Shown here: positions 17,118 to 25,776 of the stretch, one piece after another
Layout of the letters: the number at the start of each line of letters is the position of its first letter
Numbering within the stretch: the first letter of the stretch is position 1
Assembly (NCBI GenBank): GCA_934693165.1
Contig: CAKUUX010000014.1
Location: forward strand, 1-45,292
Direction of reading: 5' to 3'
DNA from: an uncultured Candidatus Melainabacteria bacterium
GTDB lineage: Bacteria > Cyanobacteriota > Vampirovibrionia > Gastranaerophilales > Gastranaerophilaceae
DNA: 45,292 bases
Made by a program: the position numbers and the translations under genes
The notes under the pieces: generated by a model
Databases searched by the model: none
What the model saw: the letters and a program-made list of their open reading frames with translations, nothing else
What the model was told of the DNA's origin: nothing

Positions 17118-17132
17118 ATTTTGTAACAAAAT
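17118..17132. promoter_or_regulatory. Palindrome upstream of the exported hydrolase-like gene
   Basis: ATTTTGT-A-ACAAAAT is a perfect odd palindrome ending two bases before the -35 of the next gene, so a bound regulator could touch RNA polymerase. It also lies in the upstream region of the divergent helical-repeat gene. Confidence 0.4.
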
Positions 17133-17133
17133 G

Positions 17134-17162
17134 TTAACAAATTTATTAAAATATAGTATAAT
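17134..17162 (+). promoter_or_regulatory. Consensus promoter of the hydrolase-like gene
   Basis: TTAACA (17134-17139), 17 bases, then a perfect TATAAT (17157-17162). The expected start at about 17169 is the second of two in-frame ATG codons; the first ATG at 17163 would lie upstream of the transcript. Confidence 0.7.
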
Positions 17163-17168
17163 ATGTTT

Positions 17169-18089
17169 ATGAAACTTATTAAATCGTTTATTTTAATTAT
17201 TTTATGCTTATTTGTTGCGTTGCCTGTTATGTCAGCACCAACAAAGAAAAAAGCTAAACCATACAATCCTGTTGTGCATAAAGTTTATGATGTGGAAACT
17301 CAAGATGGTTTTGTAATCAAAGCTTATGTATCTTATCCAAAAACTCGTATGAATAAATATCCTGTTGTCGTGTTATTACACTCTTTAGGTGGATATTACG
17401 GGCTATATTCAGGATTGGAACGCAAGTTGAATTATGCAGGATTTGCCGTTGTTGGTATGGATTTAAGAGGACATGGCAAAAGCGTTTATACAAAAACTCT
17501 AAGACAACGTGCATGGCAATATTTTAAAAACGATACTTACGCAAAATATCCATCTGATGTTTTGTATGTAATGCAATATGTTAAATCAAAACATAAAAAA
17601 TTGAACTTTGCCGATTATGCCATTGTTGGTAGTGATATTGGTGCAAATACAGCTGTTCTAGTTGCTAAAACTTTGCCTGTAAAACCAAAAGCTTTGGTCT
17701 TATTCTCTCCGATGATGTCTATAAAAGGGCTATATATTCCTGTAGCTATGACAGAAATTGGTTTAACTCCAATCTTAGCGATTGCAAGTTCTACCGATAG
17801 ACTTTCAATTATGGAGCAAAATAAACTTGCAAAATTTGCTCAAGGCAATTTTGATGCATTAAATATGCCAAAAGGAGGTATGGGCATGATCTTATTAAAA
17901 GGTTATCCTGAACTCGAATACCAAATTACTGCTTGGCTAAAACCTTATTTTAAAGGAAGATTAACTCCGATTACTCCCGCAAGTATAGCAGCCGCAAAGG
18001 CAAAAGCTGCAGCTGCAAAAGCCGCAAAGGCAGCAAAATTAAAAGCAGCAAGAGAGGCAAAGCTTAAAAAATCAGGAGTAAAAAAATAG
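17169..18089 (+). CDS. Exported alpha/beta-hydrolase-like protein, catalytic residues lost
   Basis: The protein has a signal peptide (MKLIKSFILIILCLFVALPV, cleavage after MSA) and an alpha/beta-hydrolase core. LLHSLGG (about 69-75) is the oxyanion region and MDLRGHGKS the following strand. The nucleophile elbow reads GSDIG (154-158), so the usual Ser is Asp (D156). D210 in STDRLS fits the acid. There is no His in the last 150 residues, and the expected position near PKGGMGM carries Met. The fold is therefore probably non-catalytic. The C-terminus (about 270-306) is an Ala/Lys-rich helix that may bind polyanions or the cell wall. Start chosen at 17169 rather than 17163 because the -10 box abuts 17163. 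Confidence 0.75.
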   Translation: MKLIKSFILIILCLFVALPVMSAPTKKKAKPYNPVVHKVYDVETQDGFVIKAYVSYPKTRMNKYPVVVLLHSLGGYYGLYSGLERKLNYAGFAVVGMDLRGHGKSVYTKTLRQRAWQYFKNDTYAKYPSDVLYVMQYVKSKHKKLNFADYAIVGSDIGANTAVLVAKTLPVKPKALVLFSPMMSIKGLYIPVAMTEIGLTPILAIASSTDRLSIMEQNKLAKFAQGNFDALNMPKGGMGMILLKGYPELEYQITAWLKPYFKGRLTPITPASIAAAKAKAAAAKAAKAAKLKAAREAKLKKSGVKK

Positions 18090-18091
18090 TT

Positions 18092-18124
18092 AAAAAAGAC
18101 TTGATAATATATCAAGTCTTTTTT
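18092..18124. terminator. Bidirectional terminator between the hydrolase-like gene and prs
   Basis: A 15-base stem (18092-18106 with 18110-18124), loop ATA, starts with an A-run and ends with a T-run. Confidence 0.9.
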
Positions 18125-18145
18125 TGTTTTGAATTCTTTTTATTC

Positions 18146-19141
18146 TTACACTTTCATTTCTTTTTCGAATCCGAACAATGAACTAATTGATTCGTCGTCG
18201 TGAATTCTTGAAATTGCTTGGGCAAGTAAATTTGCTACTGAAAGCTGTTTGATTTTTGGAGGTAATTTTGATGTATCAAGAGGAATTGTATTTGTAATAA
18301 CAACTTCCTTGATAGGTGCGTCATTCAATCTTTGAATAGCTGGACCTGAAAAAATTGGGTGAACTGCGCATACATAAATATCTTCTGCACCTTCTTTTTT
18401 CAATAATTTAGCTGCTTCTGTGATTGAACCTGCTGTATCAATGATATCATCACACATTACGCAAGTTTTGCCTTTAACATCCCCGATTACGCAGTTTGCA
18501 ATTGCTTCGTTGTGTTTATCACGACGTTTATCAATGATTGCGTATGGGCATTTTAAATCTTTTGCAAAGTTTCTTGCACGTTTAACCCCACCTGTATCAG
18601 GACTTACAATTACTAAGTCTTCTGATTTTAATCCCAATTCTTTAATGTGGTTTACAAGAATTGATGTTGCAAAAATGTGGTCAACTAGTATATTAAAGAA
18701 ACCTTGAATTTGACCAGAGTGTAAATCTACTGCCAAAACTCTTGAACAACCTGCTGTTGTAAGTAAATCTGCTGCAAGTTTTGCTGTAATAGCTTCACGA
18801 CCTGATGTTTTTCTATCTTGTCTTGCATAACCGTAGTATGGAATTACTGCAGTAATTGATTTTGCACTTGCTCTTTTGAAGGCATCAATGATGATTAATA
18901 ATTCCATTAAATTTTGGTTAACTGGTTTACAAGTTGGTTGAACGATAAATACATCTTCACCACGAACACTTTCTTGTACTTGTACGTAAATTTCGCCGTC
19001 AGCAAAATCTTTGATAACCATAGGTCCGACTGTTGTACCTAAATGTTGTGCGATTTCTTCTGCTAATTCGGGGTTTGAACGACCTGAAAACAATTTGATG
19101 TCGTGTGTTGGATTTATCATTCCTGCTAATTCATTTTTCAT
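18146..19141 (-). CDS. prs: Ribose-phosphate pyrophosphokinase
   Basis: It makes PRPP from ribose 5-phosphate and ATP for purine, pyrimidine, histidine, tryptophan and NAD synthesis. The 331-residue class I enzyme shows YYGYARQDRK (102-111), the catalytic-loop region DLHSGQIQGFF with H141, and the PRPP-binding motif DDIIDTAGS (231-239). AGGAAG lies ahead of the ATG, and a perfect TATAAT is about 30 bases upstream. It is transcribed alone and ends at a shared terminator. Confidence 0.97.
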   Translation of the reverse strand: MKNELAGMINPTHDIKLFSGRSNPELAEEIAQHLGTTVGPMVIKDFADGEIYVQVQESVRGEDVFIVQPTCKPVNQNLMELLIIIDAFKRASAKSITAVIPYYGYARQDRKTSGREAITAKLAADLLTTAGCSRVLAVDLHSGQIQGFFNILVDHIFATSILVNHIKELGLKSEDLVIVSPDTGGVKRARNFAKDLKCPYAIIDKRRDKHNEAIANCVIGDVKGKTCVMCDDIIDTAGSITEAAKLLKKEGAEDIYVCAVHPIFSGPAIQRLNDAPIKEVVITNTIPLDTSKLPPKIKQLSVANLLAQAISRIHDDESISSLFGFEKEMKV

Positions 19142-19171
19142 AATTCTTCCTCGTTTGCAATTTGTAATTTT

Positions 19172-19177
19172 ATTATA
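19172..19177 (-). promoter_or_regulatory. -10 box of prs
   Basis: A perfect TATAAT on the minus strand gives a leader of about 24 bases that carries AGGAAG. The -35 is not evident. Confidence 0.45.
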
Positions 19178-19217
19178 GAGAAAACATGGAAAAATGATTA
19201 GTACTTTTTACGGAATA

Positions 19218-21719
19218 TTAAAATTTTTTCAATTTAGCGTAACTTGTATCGAGTGCTTTTTTCCCTTGTCTTCCAAAATCTACTGTGTACATTGAACTTT
19301 CGCCAACTTCCATAACATCAAGTATTGTGCCTATGCCAAATTTTTCGTGGAATACTCTATCACCAGCTTTGAAAATTTCAAATGTATTATGTTCTTTTAT
19401 TTCTCTTTCTTTTTGTTCTTGAGCTTCTTTTTCTTGTTGTCGTTGCTCTTCAATTTTTCTTTTAATTTTATTATCTTCAAAGAATTTTTTTATTTTTTCA
19501 GCTTCCTTTTCTTTTGTAATAGGATTTTTCTTTAGAATTTGGGCAGCGCCTTCTGAAATATTTTTATTTTTATGCACAACAAAAGATTTGTTTGTATTTT
19601 GAGAAATACTTCTACTTTGAGGTGCTACAAAGTTTTTGCCGAATCCAGAAGTTGACATAATTCTGCCGTCATCGTTAAATCTTGTGGTTTTGATTGTTTC
19701 TGCTGCTCGTTTAAAATTAGATTTAACAGGTGTTGTCATTGATTCATTGTAACTTGTGTCCATTACGCTAGATGGGATTTCTTCCAAAAATCTTGAAGGT
19801 GGATTGTATTTGTAATCACCCCATAATAATCTACGTTTTGCATAAGTTATAAATAATTCTTCTTCTGCACGAGTTACACCTACATACATTAATCTGCGTT
19901 CCTCTTCAAGTTCCGATTTTGATTCAAATGTTCTTGAATGAGGGAAAACACCTTCTTCTAGTCCTGCTAAAAATACGTACGGGAATTCAAGACCTTTCGC
20001 TGAGTGAAGAGTCATAAGCGTTACATTGTTTGAAATTGTTTCAACGTTATCTGTGTCTGAAACTAAGGCAATTTGCGCTAAAAATTCGCCCAAAGTGTTA
20101 TCTATTTCTTCTGGTTCAAATTCGCTTGCTACGTTTACCAATTCTTGTAAGTTTTCAATTCTTGTTTCATCTTCTGGGTTATTTGAAGATTGTAATTCTG
20201 CAATATATCCACTTTTTTCAATTACAAGTCCGATATATTCATCTAAGCTGTATCTACTTTGAGCATCTTTTAATTTTAAAATCAAAGTTTGAAAATCTTT
20301 TAATTTTGATTGAGTTTTCTTTTGAATATCTGTTTCTTCAATTCTATCAATCGCTTCAAATAAGCTTATATCATTTCCGTCAGCAAATTCTTGAAGTTTT
20401 TGCATTGTAGTATCGCCAATTGCACGTTTTGGAACATTAATGATTCTTCTAAAACTTACAGAATCGTTTGTATTGTATATAAGTTTTAAATACGCAACTA
20501 TATCCTTGATTTCTTTTCTATCGTAGAATTTTAGTCCACCATAGATTTTGTATGGAATGGATGTTGCCATGAAGGCCTCTTCTATTGAACGAGATTGAGC
20601 ATTTGTTCTATATAAAACAGCGCATTTGTTGTAATCTTGTCGATTAGTAATTTGCTTAATTTTCATTGCAATAAAGTTTGCTTCATCTGATTCATCTTCA
20701 GCTTCGTAAATAACGATTTTTTCGCCAGAACCTTTTGTTGAACGAAGAACTTTATCTACTCTTTCATCGTTGTTTTGAATAATTGAGTTTGCTGCTTTTA
20801 AAATGTTATCTGTTGAACGGTAATTTTGTTCAAGCTTAATCATTTGAGTGTCTGGAAAATCTTTTTTGAAATTCAAAAGAATTCTATAATCAGCACCACG
20901 CCAACTATAAATTGATTGGTCAACATCACCAACAACGCAAAGTGAACGAGTTCTGTCATAATCTGCTTGACCGTTTGTAAATAACTGTTTTACAAGTCTA
21001 TATTGAGCCAAGTTTGTATCTTGAAACTCATCTACTAGAATATGTTTGAACTTGTCATAATATTTTTGTCTAACTTCTGGGCATTGTTCAAGAAGCTTTA
21101 CAGTTATCATAAGCATATCGTCAAAATCAATAGCGTTATTATTATTTAGAGTATTTTCATAGATTTCAAACACATCTGCAATTTTTTGTGTTACAAAATC
21201 TCTTGCATAAGTTGCATAAGTGTACGCATCCATCATTTTGTTTTTAGCGTTTGAAATGTGCGATTTTATGACTTTTGGTTGATATTTTTTATCATCAAGA
21301 TTAAGTTTTTTGATAGCTTGTTTGATTACGTTTAAAGCATCTTGTTCATCATAAATAGTGAAATTCTTATCAAGTTTTTTGTTTGTAGATTTGAAAGTAT
21401 AGTTATCAATATCTTGTCTTAGAATTCTTCCACAAATGCTGTGAAATGTTCCTACCCACATGAATTTTGCAGATTGTTCCCCAAGCATGTTTTCTAAACG
21501 TTCTCGCATTTCTTTTGCAGCCTTGTTTGTAAATGTTACGGCAAGGATTTCTCTTGAAGGAACTCCGTGTTGAATAAGGTAAGCAATTCTTGATGTAAGC
21601 ACACGAGTCTTGCCACTGCCTGCGCCTGCTAGAACTAAGACTGCTCCCTTTGTTGCTTGCACAGCTTCTGCTTGTTCACTATTTAATTTTTCTAATATAT
21701 TTTCCATACCCCTATTCAC
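19218..21719 (-). CDS. pcrA: ATP-dependent DNA helicase PcrA/UvrD
   Basis: A 3'-5' SF1A helicase for repair and for clearing RecA or stalled RNA polymerase. Motifs appear in order: Q-motif LNSEQAEAV, Walker A GAGSGKT (32-38), DEFQDT, GDVDQSIYSWRGA, TLHSAKGLEFPYVF and MYVGVTRAEEEL. Residues about 640-760 are a low-complexity basic linker. The last 50 residues (GDRVFHEKFGIGTI to AKLKKF) form the Tudor-like domain by which PcrA binds RNA polymerase. The listed start is a GTG; the in-frame ATG at 21707 (M5) is also possible and neither has a well-spaced ribosome site. The gene is divergent from the SLOG-led operon. Confidence 0.95.
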   Translation of the reverse strand: MNRGMENILEKLNSEQAEAVQATKGAVLVLAGAGSGKTRVLTSRIAYLIQHGVPSREILAVTFTNKAAKEMRERLENMLGEQSAKFMWVGTFHSICGRILRQDIDNYTFKSTNKKLDKNFTIYDEQDALNVIKQAIKKLNLDDKKYQPKVIKSHISNAKNKMMDAYTYATYARDFVTQKIADVFEIYENTLNNNNAIDFDDMLMITVKLLEQCPEVRQKYYDKFKHILVDEFQDTNLAQYRLVKQLFTNGQADYDRTRSLCVVGDVDQSIYSWRGADYRILLNFKKDFPDTQMIKLEQNYRSTDNILKAANSIIQNNDERVDKVLRSTKGSGEKIVIYEAEDESDEANFIAMKIKQITNRQDYNKCAVLYRTNAQSRSIEEAFMATSIPYKIYGGLKFYDRKEIKDIVAYLKLIYNTNDSVSFRRIINVPKRAIGDTTMQKLQEFADGNDISLFEAIDRIEETDIQKKTQSKLKDFQTLILKLKDAQSRYSLDEYIGLVIEKSGYIAELQSSNNPEDETRIENLQELVNVASEFEPEEIDNTLGEFLAQIALVSDTDNVETISNNVTLMTLHSAKGLEFPYVFLAGLEEGVFPHSRTFESKSELEEERRLMYVGVTRAEEELFITYAKRRLLWGDYKYNPPSRFLEEIPSSVMDTSYNESMTTPVKSNFKRAAETIKTTRFNDDGRIMSTSGFGKNFVAPQSRSISQNTNKSFVVHKNKNISEGAAQILKKNPITKEKEAEKIKKFFEDNKIKRKIEEQRQQEKEAQEQKEREIKEHNTFEIFKAGDRVFHEKFGIGTILDVMEVGESSMYTVDFGRQGKKALDTSYAKLKKF

Positions 21720-21787
21720 AAAAAAAAACTTTTATGATACTATTATTATACTAAAATAATAAATTTTGCAATTAAAAGGTAGGGCGT

Positions 21788-22384
21788 ATGACAGACGAAA
21801 AATTTGATAAAATTGTAAGTTTAGATGGCGAAGGTTCAGAAAATCAAGGCACAATAATGGTTCCTCTTGATGATTTGGATACTGTAAGTTCTGATTCTCC
21901 AGATACGGTAGATGAGCTTGCTATGGAGCTTGCTACAATTCATCAATCGTCTAAAAAAATTGCAGTTATCGGTAGCCGTAACCTTGCAATTACTCACCAA
22001 CAAATTATTGAAACACTTGTAACTGCTTTAGCTATGCAAGGCAATACAATTATCACATCAGGTGGTTCTTCTGGTACAAACGCTGCTGCTATTCGTGGCG
22101 CAATGAAGGCTAATCCTGATAAATTAAAAGTTATTTTACCTCAAACTATTGGTCAACAACCATCAGATGTTCAAGATCAATTAATTGGTGTTCCGAATAT
22201 CGTTGAGCATCCTGATAGAGCAATGATGACACTTGCAGATGCTTCAAGAGTATGTAACAGAGAAATTATTGACGATTGTAACCAGTTGATTTGTTTCTTG
22301 TCTCATACTTCAAAGACTCTTCATGGTGCTATTGAATACGCTGAAGAAGGTCACAAAGTTATTACTGCATTTTACTTAGATTAA
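21788..22384 (+). CDS. SLOG/DprA-like Rossmann-fold protein
   Basis: Residues about 56-198 form a nucleotide-binding Rossmann domain of the SLOG superfamily, which includes DprA and LOG proteins: GSRN (62-65) after the first strand and SGGSSGTN (91-98) as the glycine loop. DprA proper protects ssDNA and loads RecA, but this protein lacks its N- and C-terminal extensions and has a 50-residue acidic N-terminal tail instead. A nucleotide- or ADP-ribose-derived ligand is plausible from the superfamily and from the Nudix gene two genes downstream; this is inference. AAAGGTAGGG precedes the ATG. First gene of a seven-gene operon. Confidence 0.72.
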   Translation: MTDEKFDKIVSLDGEGSENQGTIMVPLDDLDTVSSDSPDTVDELAMELATIHQSSKKIAVIGSRNLAITHQQIIETLVTALAMQGNTIITSGGSSGTNAAAIRGAMKANPDKLKVILPQTIGQQPSDVQDQLIGVPNIVEHPDRAMMTLADASRVCNREIIDDCNQLICFLSHTSKTLHGAIEYAEEGHKVITAFYLD

Positions 22385-22386
22385 TA

Positions 22387-23550
22387 ATGTCATTAGTTAA
22401 GAAGCTTACATCAAAAAACAAACCTGATTATGAGATGGCTGCTTCTCATATAATTAGTAATGCAGATTTTAAAACTTTTGAAGAACTTGTTAATCAAGAT
22501 GATTTCTTGTTCGATTTTATAAAAAATAATGTTTCTACGAGATTGGAAAGTGCTGTAAACTCTTCTAATTATAAGAATTTAATCAAGTTTTTACCTTTTT
22601 ATTCTCCATCTTATGTAGAATTTATAGCAAAATCATTAGCTAAATTTGCTGATAATGATTTGATTGCAGAAATTTTAGAAATTTTTAAAAACGGTTCAGA
22701 TAATGAAAAAGCATATTGTGCTAAATTCTTCTCAATCGTAAAAAGTACAGCAGGTTTGAATGAATTAAAAGAATATGCTTACTCTGATTTTGAACCTTTA
22801 GCCTTAAATTGTGCAGAAGCTTTGGCATCTTTAGATGATAGAGAACTTTACGAAAAAGCTTTAAATACTTTATCATCAAATGATGATTTTGAAAAACTTT
22901 CTGCAGTTAAATTTTTGGTGGCTTATGGCGATAAAAATGCCATTCCGAGTATTTTAAATGTTTTGAAAAATTCTTCTATGGCTGAAAATATTGCTGCAGA
23001 AGTGCCATATTTAGATAATATTTTTAATATCTTGGATTTTGATGTGAATTCAGGTTTATATCTTGTAAATCTTATTATTGATGGTCTTGGAGAAGTAACT
23101 TCTCTTTCACAAGTTTTCGACTATCAATTGTATGATGTTATATGTTGCTTATTGAATAATTTGGGTTCAAAAGAAGCATTAATTGTTTTAAATGCTAAAG
23201 AAAAATTCAATACTTTAACAGAAAATGATGAATATTTGTATGATGAAGATAAAAATACAAAGAATGAAATTTTTGATATAAAAAAATTGCTTTCTTCAAT
23301 CGATTCAAATATGTTAGAAAATTTAGCAGAAGCTGAGTTAGATGAAAATAGTGATTTTGTATTATCGGCGATAGATTTGGTTAAAAATGAAGAAAAACTT
23401 GTTAAATTAACTTCTTCATCTAATCCAACTATTGTTTTAAAATCTCTTTCAGCTTTAAAATTGTTGGGAAAACTCAACTCTGTAGATAAAAATGAAATTT
23501 TAAAAAACATAACAGACGAAAATATAAAAGCTATAATTATAGCATTGTAG
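22387..23550 (+). CDS. HEAT-like helical-repeat protein
   Basis: The 387 residues are predicted all-helical, with paired helices of about 35 residues. Segments such as ALNCAEALASLDDRELYEKA and KLSAVKFLVAYGDKNAIPSI fit the HEAT or PBS-lyase-like repeat pattern. No signal peptide, membrane helix or catalytic motif is visible. It starts 2 bases after the stop of the SLOG gene, so the two products are probably made together and may interact. The protein is acidic. Function unknown; a scaffold is the modest guess. Confidence 0.7.
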   Translation: MSLVKKLTSKNKPDYEMAASHIISNADFKTFEELVNQDDFLFDFIKNNVSTRLESAVNSSNYKNLIKFLPFYSPSYVEFIAKSLAKFADNDLIAEILEIFKNGSDNEKAYCAKFFSIVKSTAGLNELKEYAYSDFEPLALNCAEALASLDDRELYEKALNTLSSNDDFEKLSAVKFLVAYGDKNAIPSILNVLKNSSMAENIAAEVPYLDNIFNILDFDVNSGLYLVNLIIDGLGEVTSLSQVFDYQLYDVICCLLNNLGSKEALIVLNAKEKFNTLTENDEYLYDEDKNTKNEIFDIKKLLSSIDSNMLENLAEAELDENSDFVLSAIDLVKNEEKLVKLTSSSNPTIVLKSLSALKLLGKLNSVDKNEILKNITDENIKAIIIAL

Positions 23551-23557
23551 GTGGAAT

Positions 23558-24085
23558 ATGGAATTTGTAGAAAAACAACTAAGCACAAAAGTAACTTATG
23601 AAGGTAAAGTTATTAATATTACGCTTGATGATATTGAGTTACCTGATGGTAAAAAATCTTTTAGAGAAGTTATTCGCCACCCAGGAGGTGTTGTAGCCGT
23701 TGCAATGAAGGACGAGAACACTATTCTTATGGTAAAACAATATCGTTATGCTATTCAAAAAGTTTCAATTGAATTGCCAGCAGGTAAATTAGAAAAAGAT
23801 GAAGATATTCATGATGCAATTAAAAGAGAACTTTTAGAAGAAACAGGTTACAGAGCAAAAAACTGGAAGGATTTAGGTTATATTAATACAACACCAGGAA
23901 TTTGTGATGAAAAATTATATTTATTCTTAGCAACTGATTTGTACTATGATGCGCCATGTCCAGATGATGGAGAAATTATTGAAGCGTACGAATATAAACT
24001 AGATGATATTTTTAAAATGATAAAAGATGGTGAAATTAACGATTCTAAAACAATTTGTGCGTTAATGAGAGCTTTTAAATTATAA
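23558..24085 (+). CDS. nudF: Nudix hydrolase, ADP-ribose pyrophosphatase type
   Basis: It probably splits ADP-ribose to AMP and ribose 5-phosphate. The Nudix box is complete: G-KLEKD-E-DIHDAIK-REL-LEE-TGY, beginning about residue 75. The preceding IELPAGK and upstream VAMKDENTILMVKQYR are typical of the ADP-ribose subfamily, as is the length of 175. AGGTGG lies a few bases before the ATG, 7 bases after the HEAT-like gene. Confidence 0.88.
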   Translation: MEFVEKQLSTKVTYEGKVINITLDDIELPDGKKSFREVIRHPGGVVAVAMKDENTILMVKQYRYAIQKVSIELPAGKLEKDEDIHDAIKRELLEETGYRAKNWKDLGYINTTPGICDEKLYLFLATDLYYDAPCPDDGEIIEAYEYKLDDIFKMIKDGEINDSKTICALMRAFKL

Positions 24086-24103
24086 ATTTGTATGAGGTAG
24101 GTT

Positions 24104-24904
24104 ATGACAAAGATTAAAATGGTAGCAACGGATATTGATGGAACTATTTTAAAACATAGTGGTGAATTTAATCAGCCTGTTCTTGATTGCCTTAGAAAAT
24201 TAGATAAATCTGGTGTTAAAGTCGTTTTAGTTACAGGTAGAATGAATCGTTCTGCAAAGAAAATTGCTGAAATTATTGGTATAAATTCGCCTGTTGTGTC
24301 TTTCCAAGGTGCTTTAGTTTGCGAAAATATTCCTCAAGAAAAAATTCTTTATGAACGTGATATTCCAAACGATATAGCTAAAAAAATCTTAAAATGGGGT
24401 AAAAATGAACATGTTCACATGAATTTGTATATGGATGACAGTTTGTTTGTTGAAGCTGAAAATGAATTTACAAAAAAATATGTTGATTATCAAAAAATTC
24501 CTTTTACGGTTAAACCTTTTGAGGATTTGAATATTGACAGAGTCAATAAAATTCTATTGATAGATTATAATGATGCAAAAAAAGTTGATAAACTAACAGA
24601 TTATTTAAAAAATGAATATCCAGAATTATTTATCTGTAAATCAACTGACTTTTTCTGTGAAATCTGTCACAAAGAAGCTACAAAAGGTGATGGATTAAGA
24701 TTTTTGCAGAAAATGTACGGCATTTCAAAAGAAGAAACACTTACAATTGGTGATCATAATAACGACATAGAACTATTGTTATCAGGTGGTGTAAAAGTTG
24801 CTATGGGTAATGCAACAGAGAAATTGAAAGCTATTGCAGATTATGTTACAGATACTGTTGATAACGATGGGTTTGTAAAAGCTATAGAAAAATTTGTAAA
24901 GTAG
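24104..24904 (+). CDS. HAD-superfamily phosphatase, Cof type
   Basis: A cytoplasmic phosphatase of the Cof/IIB HAD group, acting on sugar phosphates, FMN or similar; the true substrate is not readable. The catalytic DxD is D10 and D12 in ATDIDGTIL. The phosphate-binding Thr is in LVTGR. KGDGLRFL and IGDHNNDIELL supply the Lys and the second Asp pair. The IIB cap fills about 85-185. At 266 residues it is a standard length. A GAGGTAGG ribosome site precedes the ATG. It is fourth in the operon, directly ahead of ispF. Confidence 0.88.
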   Translation: MTKIKMVATDIDGTILKHSGEFNQPVLDCLRKLDKSGVKVVLVTGRMNRSAKKIAEIIGINSPVVSFQGALVCENIPQEKILYERDIPNDIAKKILKWGKNEHVHMNLYMDDSLFVEAENEFTKKYVDYQKIPFTVKPFEDLNIDRVNKILLIDYNDAKKVDKLTDYLKNEYPELFICKSTDFFCEICHKEATKGDGLRFLQKMYGISKEETLTIGDHNNDIELLLSGGVKVAMGNATEKLKAIADYVTDTVDNDGFVKAIEKFVK

Positions 24905-24910
24905 GTGAAT

Positions 24911-25390
24911 ATGTTTAGAGTAGGGTTAGGTTACGATATACATAAATTGGTTGAAGGCAGACCTCTTATAATTGGTGGAATTGAAATTCCTTACGAAAAA
25001 GGTTTGCTAGGACATTCAGATGCTGATGTTCTTATCCATGCAATTATTGACGCTATGCTTGGAGCATTAGCTCTTTCTGATATCGGAACTCATTTCCCTG
25101 ATACTGATCCAAAATATAAGGGTATTTCAAGTGTTGAACTTTTAAAAAATGTTATAGGGTTAATTCATGAAAAGGGCTATGTAATTAACAATATTGATTC
25201 AAATATAATTTTACAAGAACCTAAAATGAAACCACATATTCCAAATATGGTTAAGAATTTATCAGAAGTTATGGGAATTGACGCAAGTCAACTTTCAATA
25301 AAAGCTAAAACAAATGAGCAAATGGATGCAGTAGGTGAAAAATTTGCAATTGAAGCTAGTGCAGTCGTTATGCTTAGAAAGGATAATTAA
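24911..25390 (+). CDS. ispF: 2-C-methyl-D-erythritol 2,4-cyclodiphosphate synthase
   Basis: It closes the cyclodiphosphate ring in the MEP route to isoprenoids, so this organism makes IPP by the bacterial non-mevalonate pathway. The 159 residues carry the zinc ligands D9, H11 and H43 (YDIHKL and VLIHA) and the GHSDADV loop. An in-frame GTG lies 6 bases earlier at 24905, directly after the previous stop. The ATG at 24911 is preferred because it has AGGTG upstream and gives the family's usual MFRVGLGYD start. It is unusual only in being apart from ispD. Confidence 0.95.
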   Translation: MFRVGLGYDIHKLVEGRPLIIGGIEIPYEKGLLGHSDADVLIHAIIDAMLGALALSDIGTHFPDTDPKYKGISSVELLKNVIGLIHEKGYVINNIDSNIILQEPKMKPHIPNMVKNLSEVMGIDASQLSIKAKTNEQMDAVGEKFAIEASAVVMLRKDN

Positions 25391-25392
25391 TT

Positions 25393-25773
25393 ATGAAATT
25401 TTTACACGCAATGATAAGAGTAAAAGATGTTCAAAAATCATTAGATTTTTATGAAAAATTATTGAATATGACTATCGCTAAGAAAAAAAGACTTGATGAC
25501 TGTGAATTGATTTATTTAGAAGACGAAGAACATACTGCTCAAATTGAATTAACTGTAAATGATGAAATTCCAGAAAACGGCTACGAAAACGGTAATGCTT
25601 TTGGTCATTTTGCTTTTTCTGTAGAGTCTATGGATGAATTTACTAAAAAATTACACAACTTGGGTTATGAATATTTTTATGAACCTTATGTTGTTTTCTC
25701 TGGTACAAAAATTGCATTTGTTATTGATCCAGATGGAAATCAAATTGAATTAATCCAAAAGGTTGGAGAATAA
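25393..25773 (+). CDS. gloA: Glyoxalase I (lactoylglutathione lyase)-like protein
   Basis: A 126-residue VOC-fold protein with two beta-alpha-beta-beta-beta modules. The four metal ligands of glyoxalase I are in place: H5, E52 in QIEL, H72 in FGHFAF and E118 in QIELI. The family isomerises the methylglyoxal-thiol adduct to a lactoyl thioester, which detoxifies methylglyoxal. Whether glutathione or another thiol is used here is unknown; VOC proteins with the same ligands can act on other substrates. It sits 2 bases after ispF and 3 before gmhA. Confidence 0.85.
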   Translation: MKFLHAMIRVKDVQKSLDFYEKLLNMTIAKKKRLDDCELIYLEDEEHTAQIELTVNDEIPENGYENGNAFGHFAFSVESMDEFTKKLHNLGYEYFYEPYVVFSGTKIAFVIDPDGNQIELIQKVGE

Positions 25774-25776
25774 TTA

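Noticed and set aside
17979..18089. Ala/Lys-rich C-terminus of the hydrolase-like protein as a frameshift product
   Set aside because: The frame runs without break to a stop followed by a terminator, and such tails are common in secreted wall- or polyanion-binding proteins.
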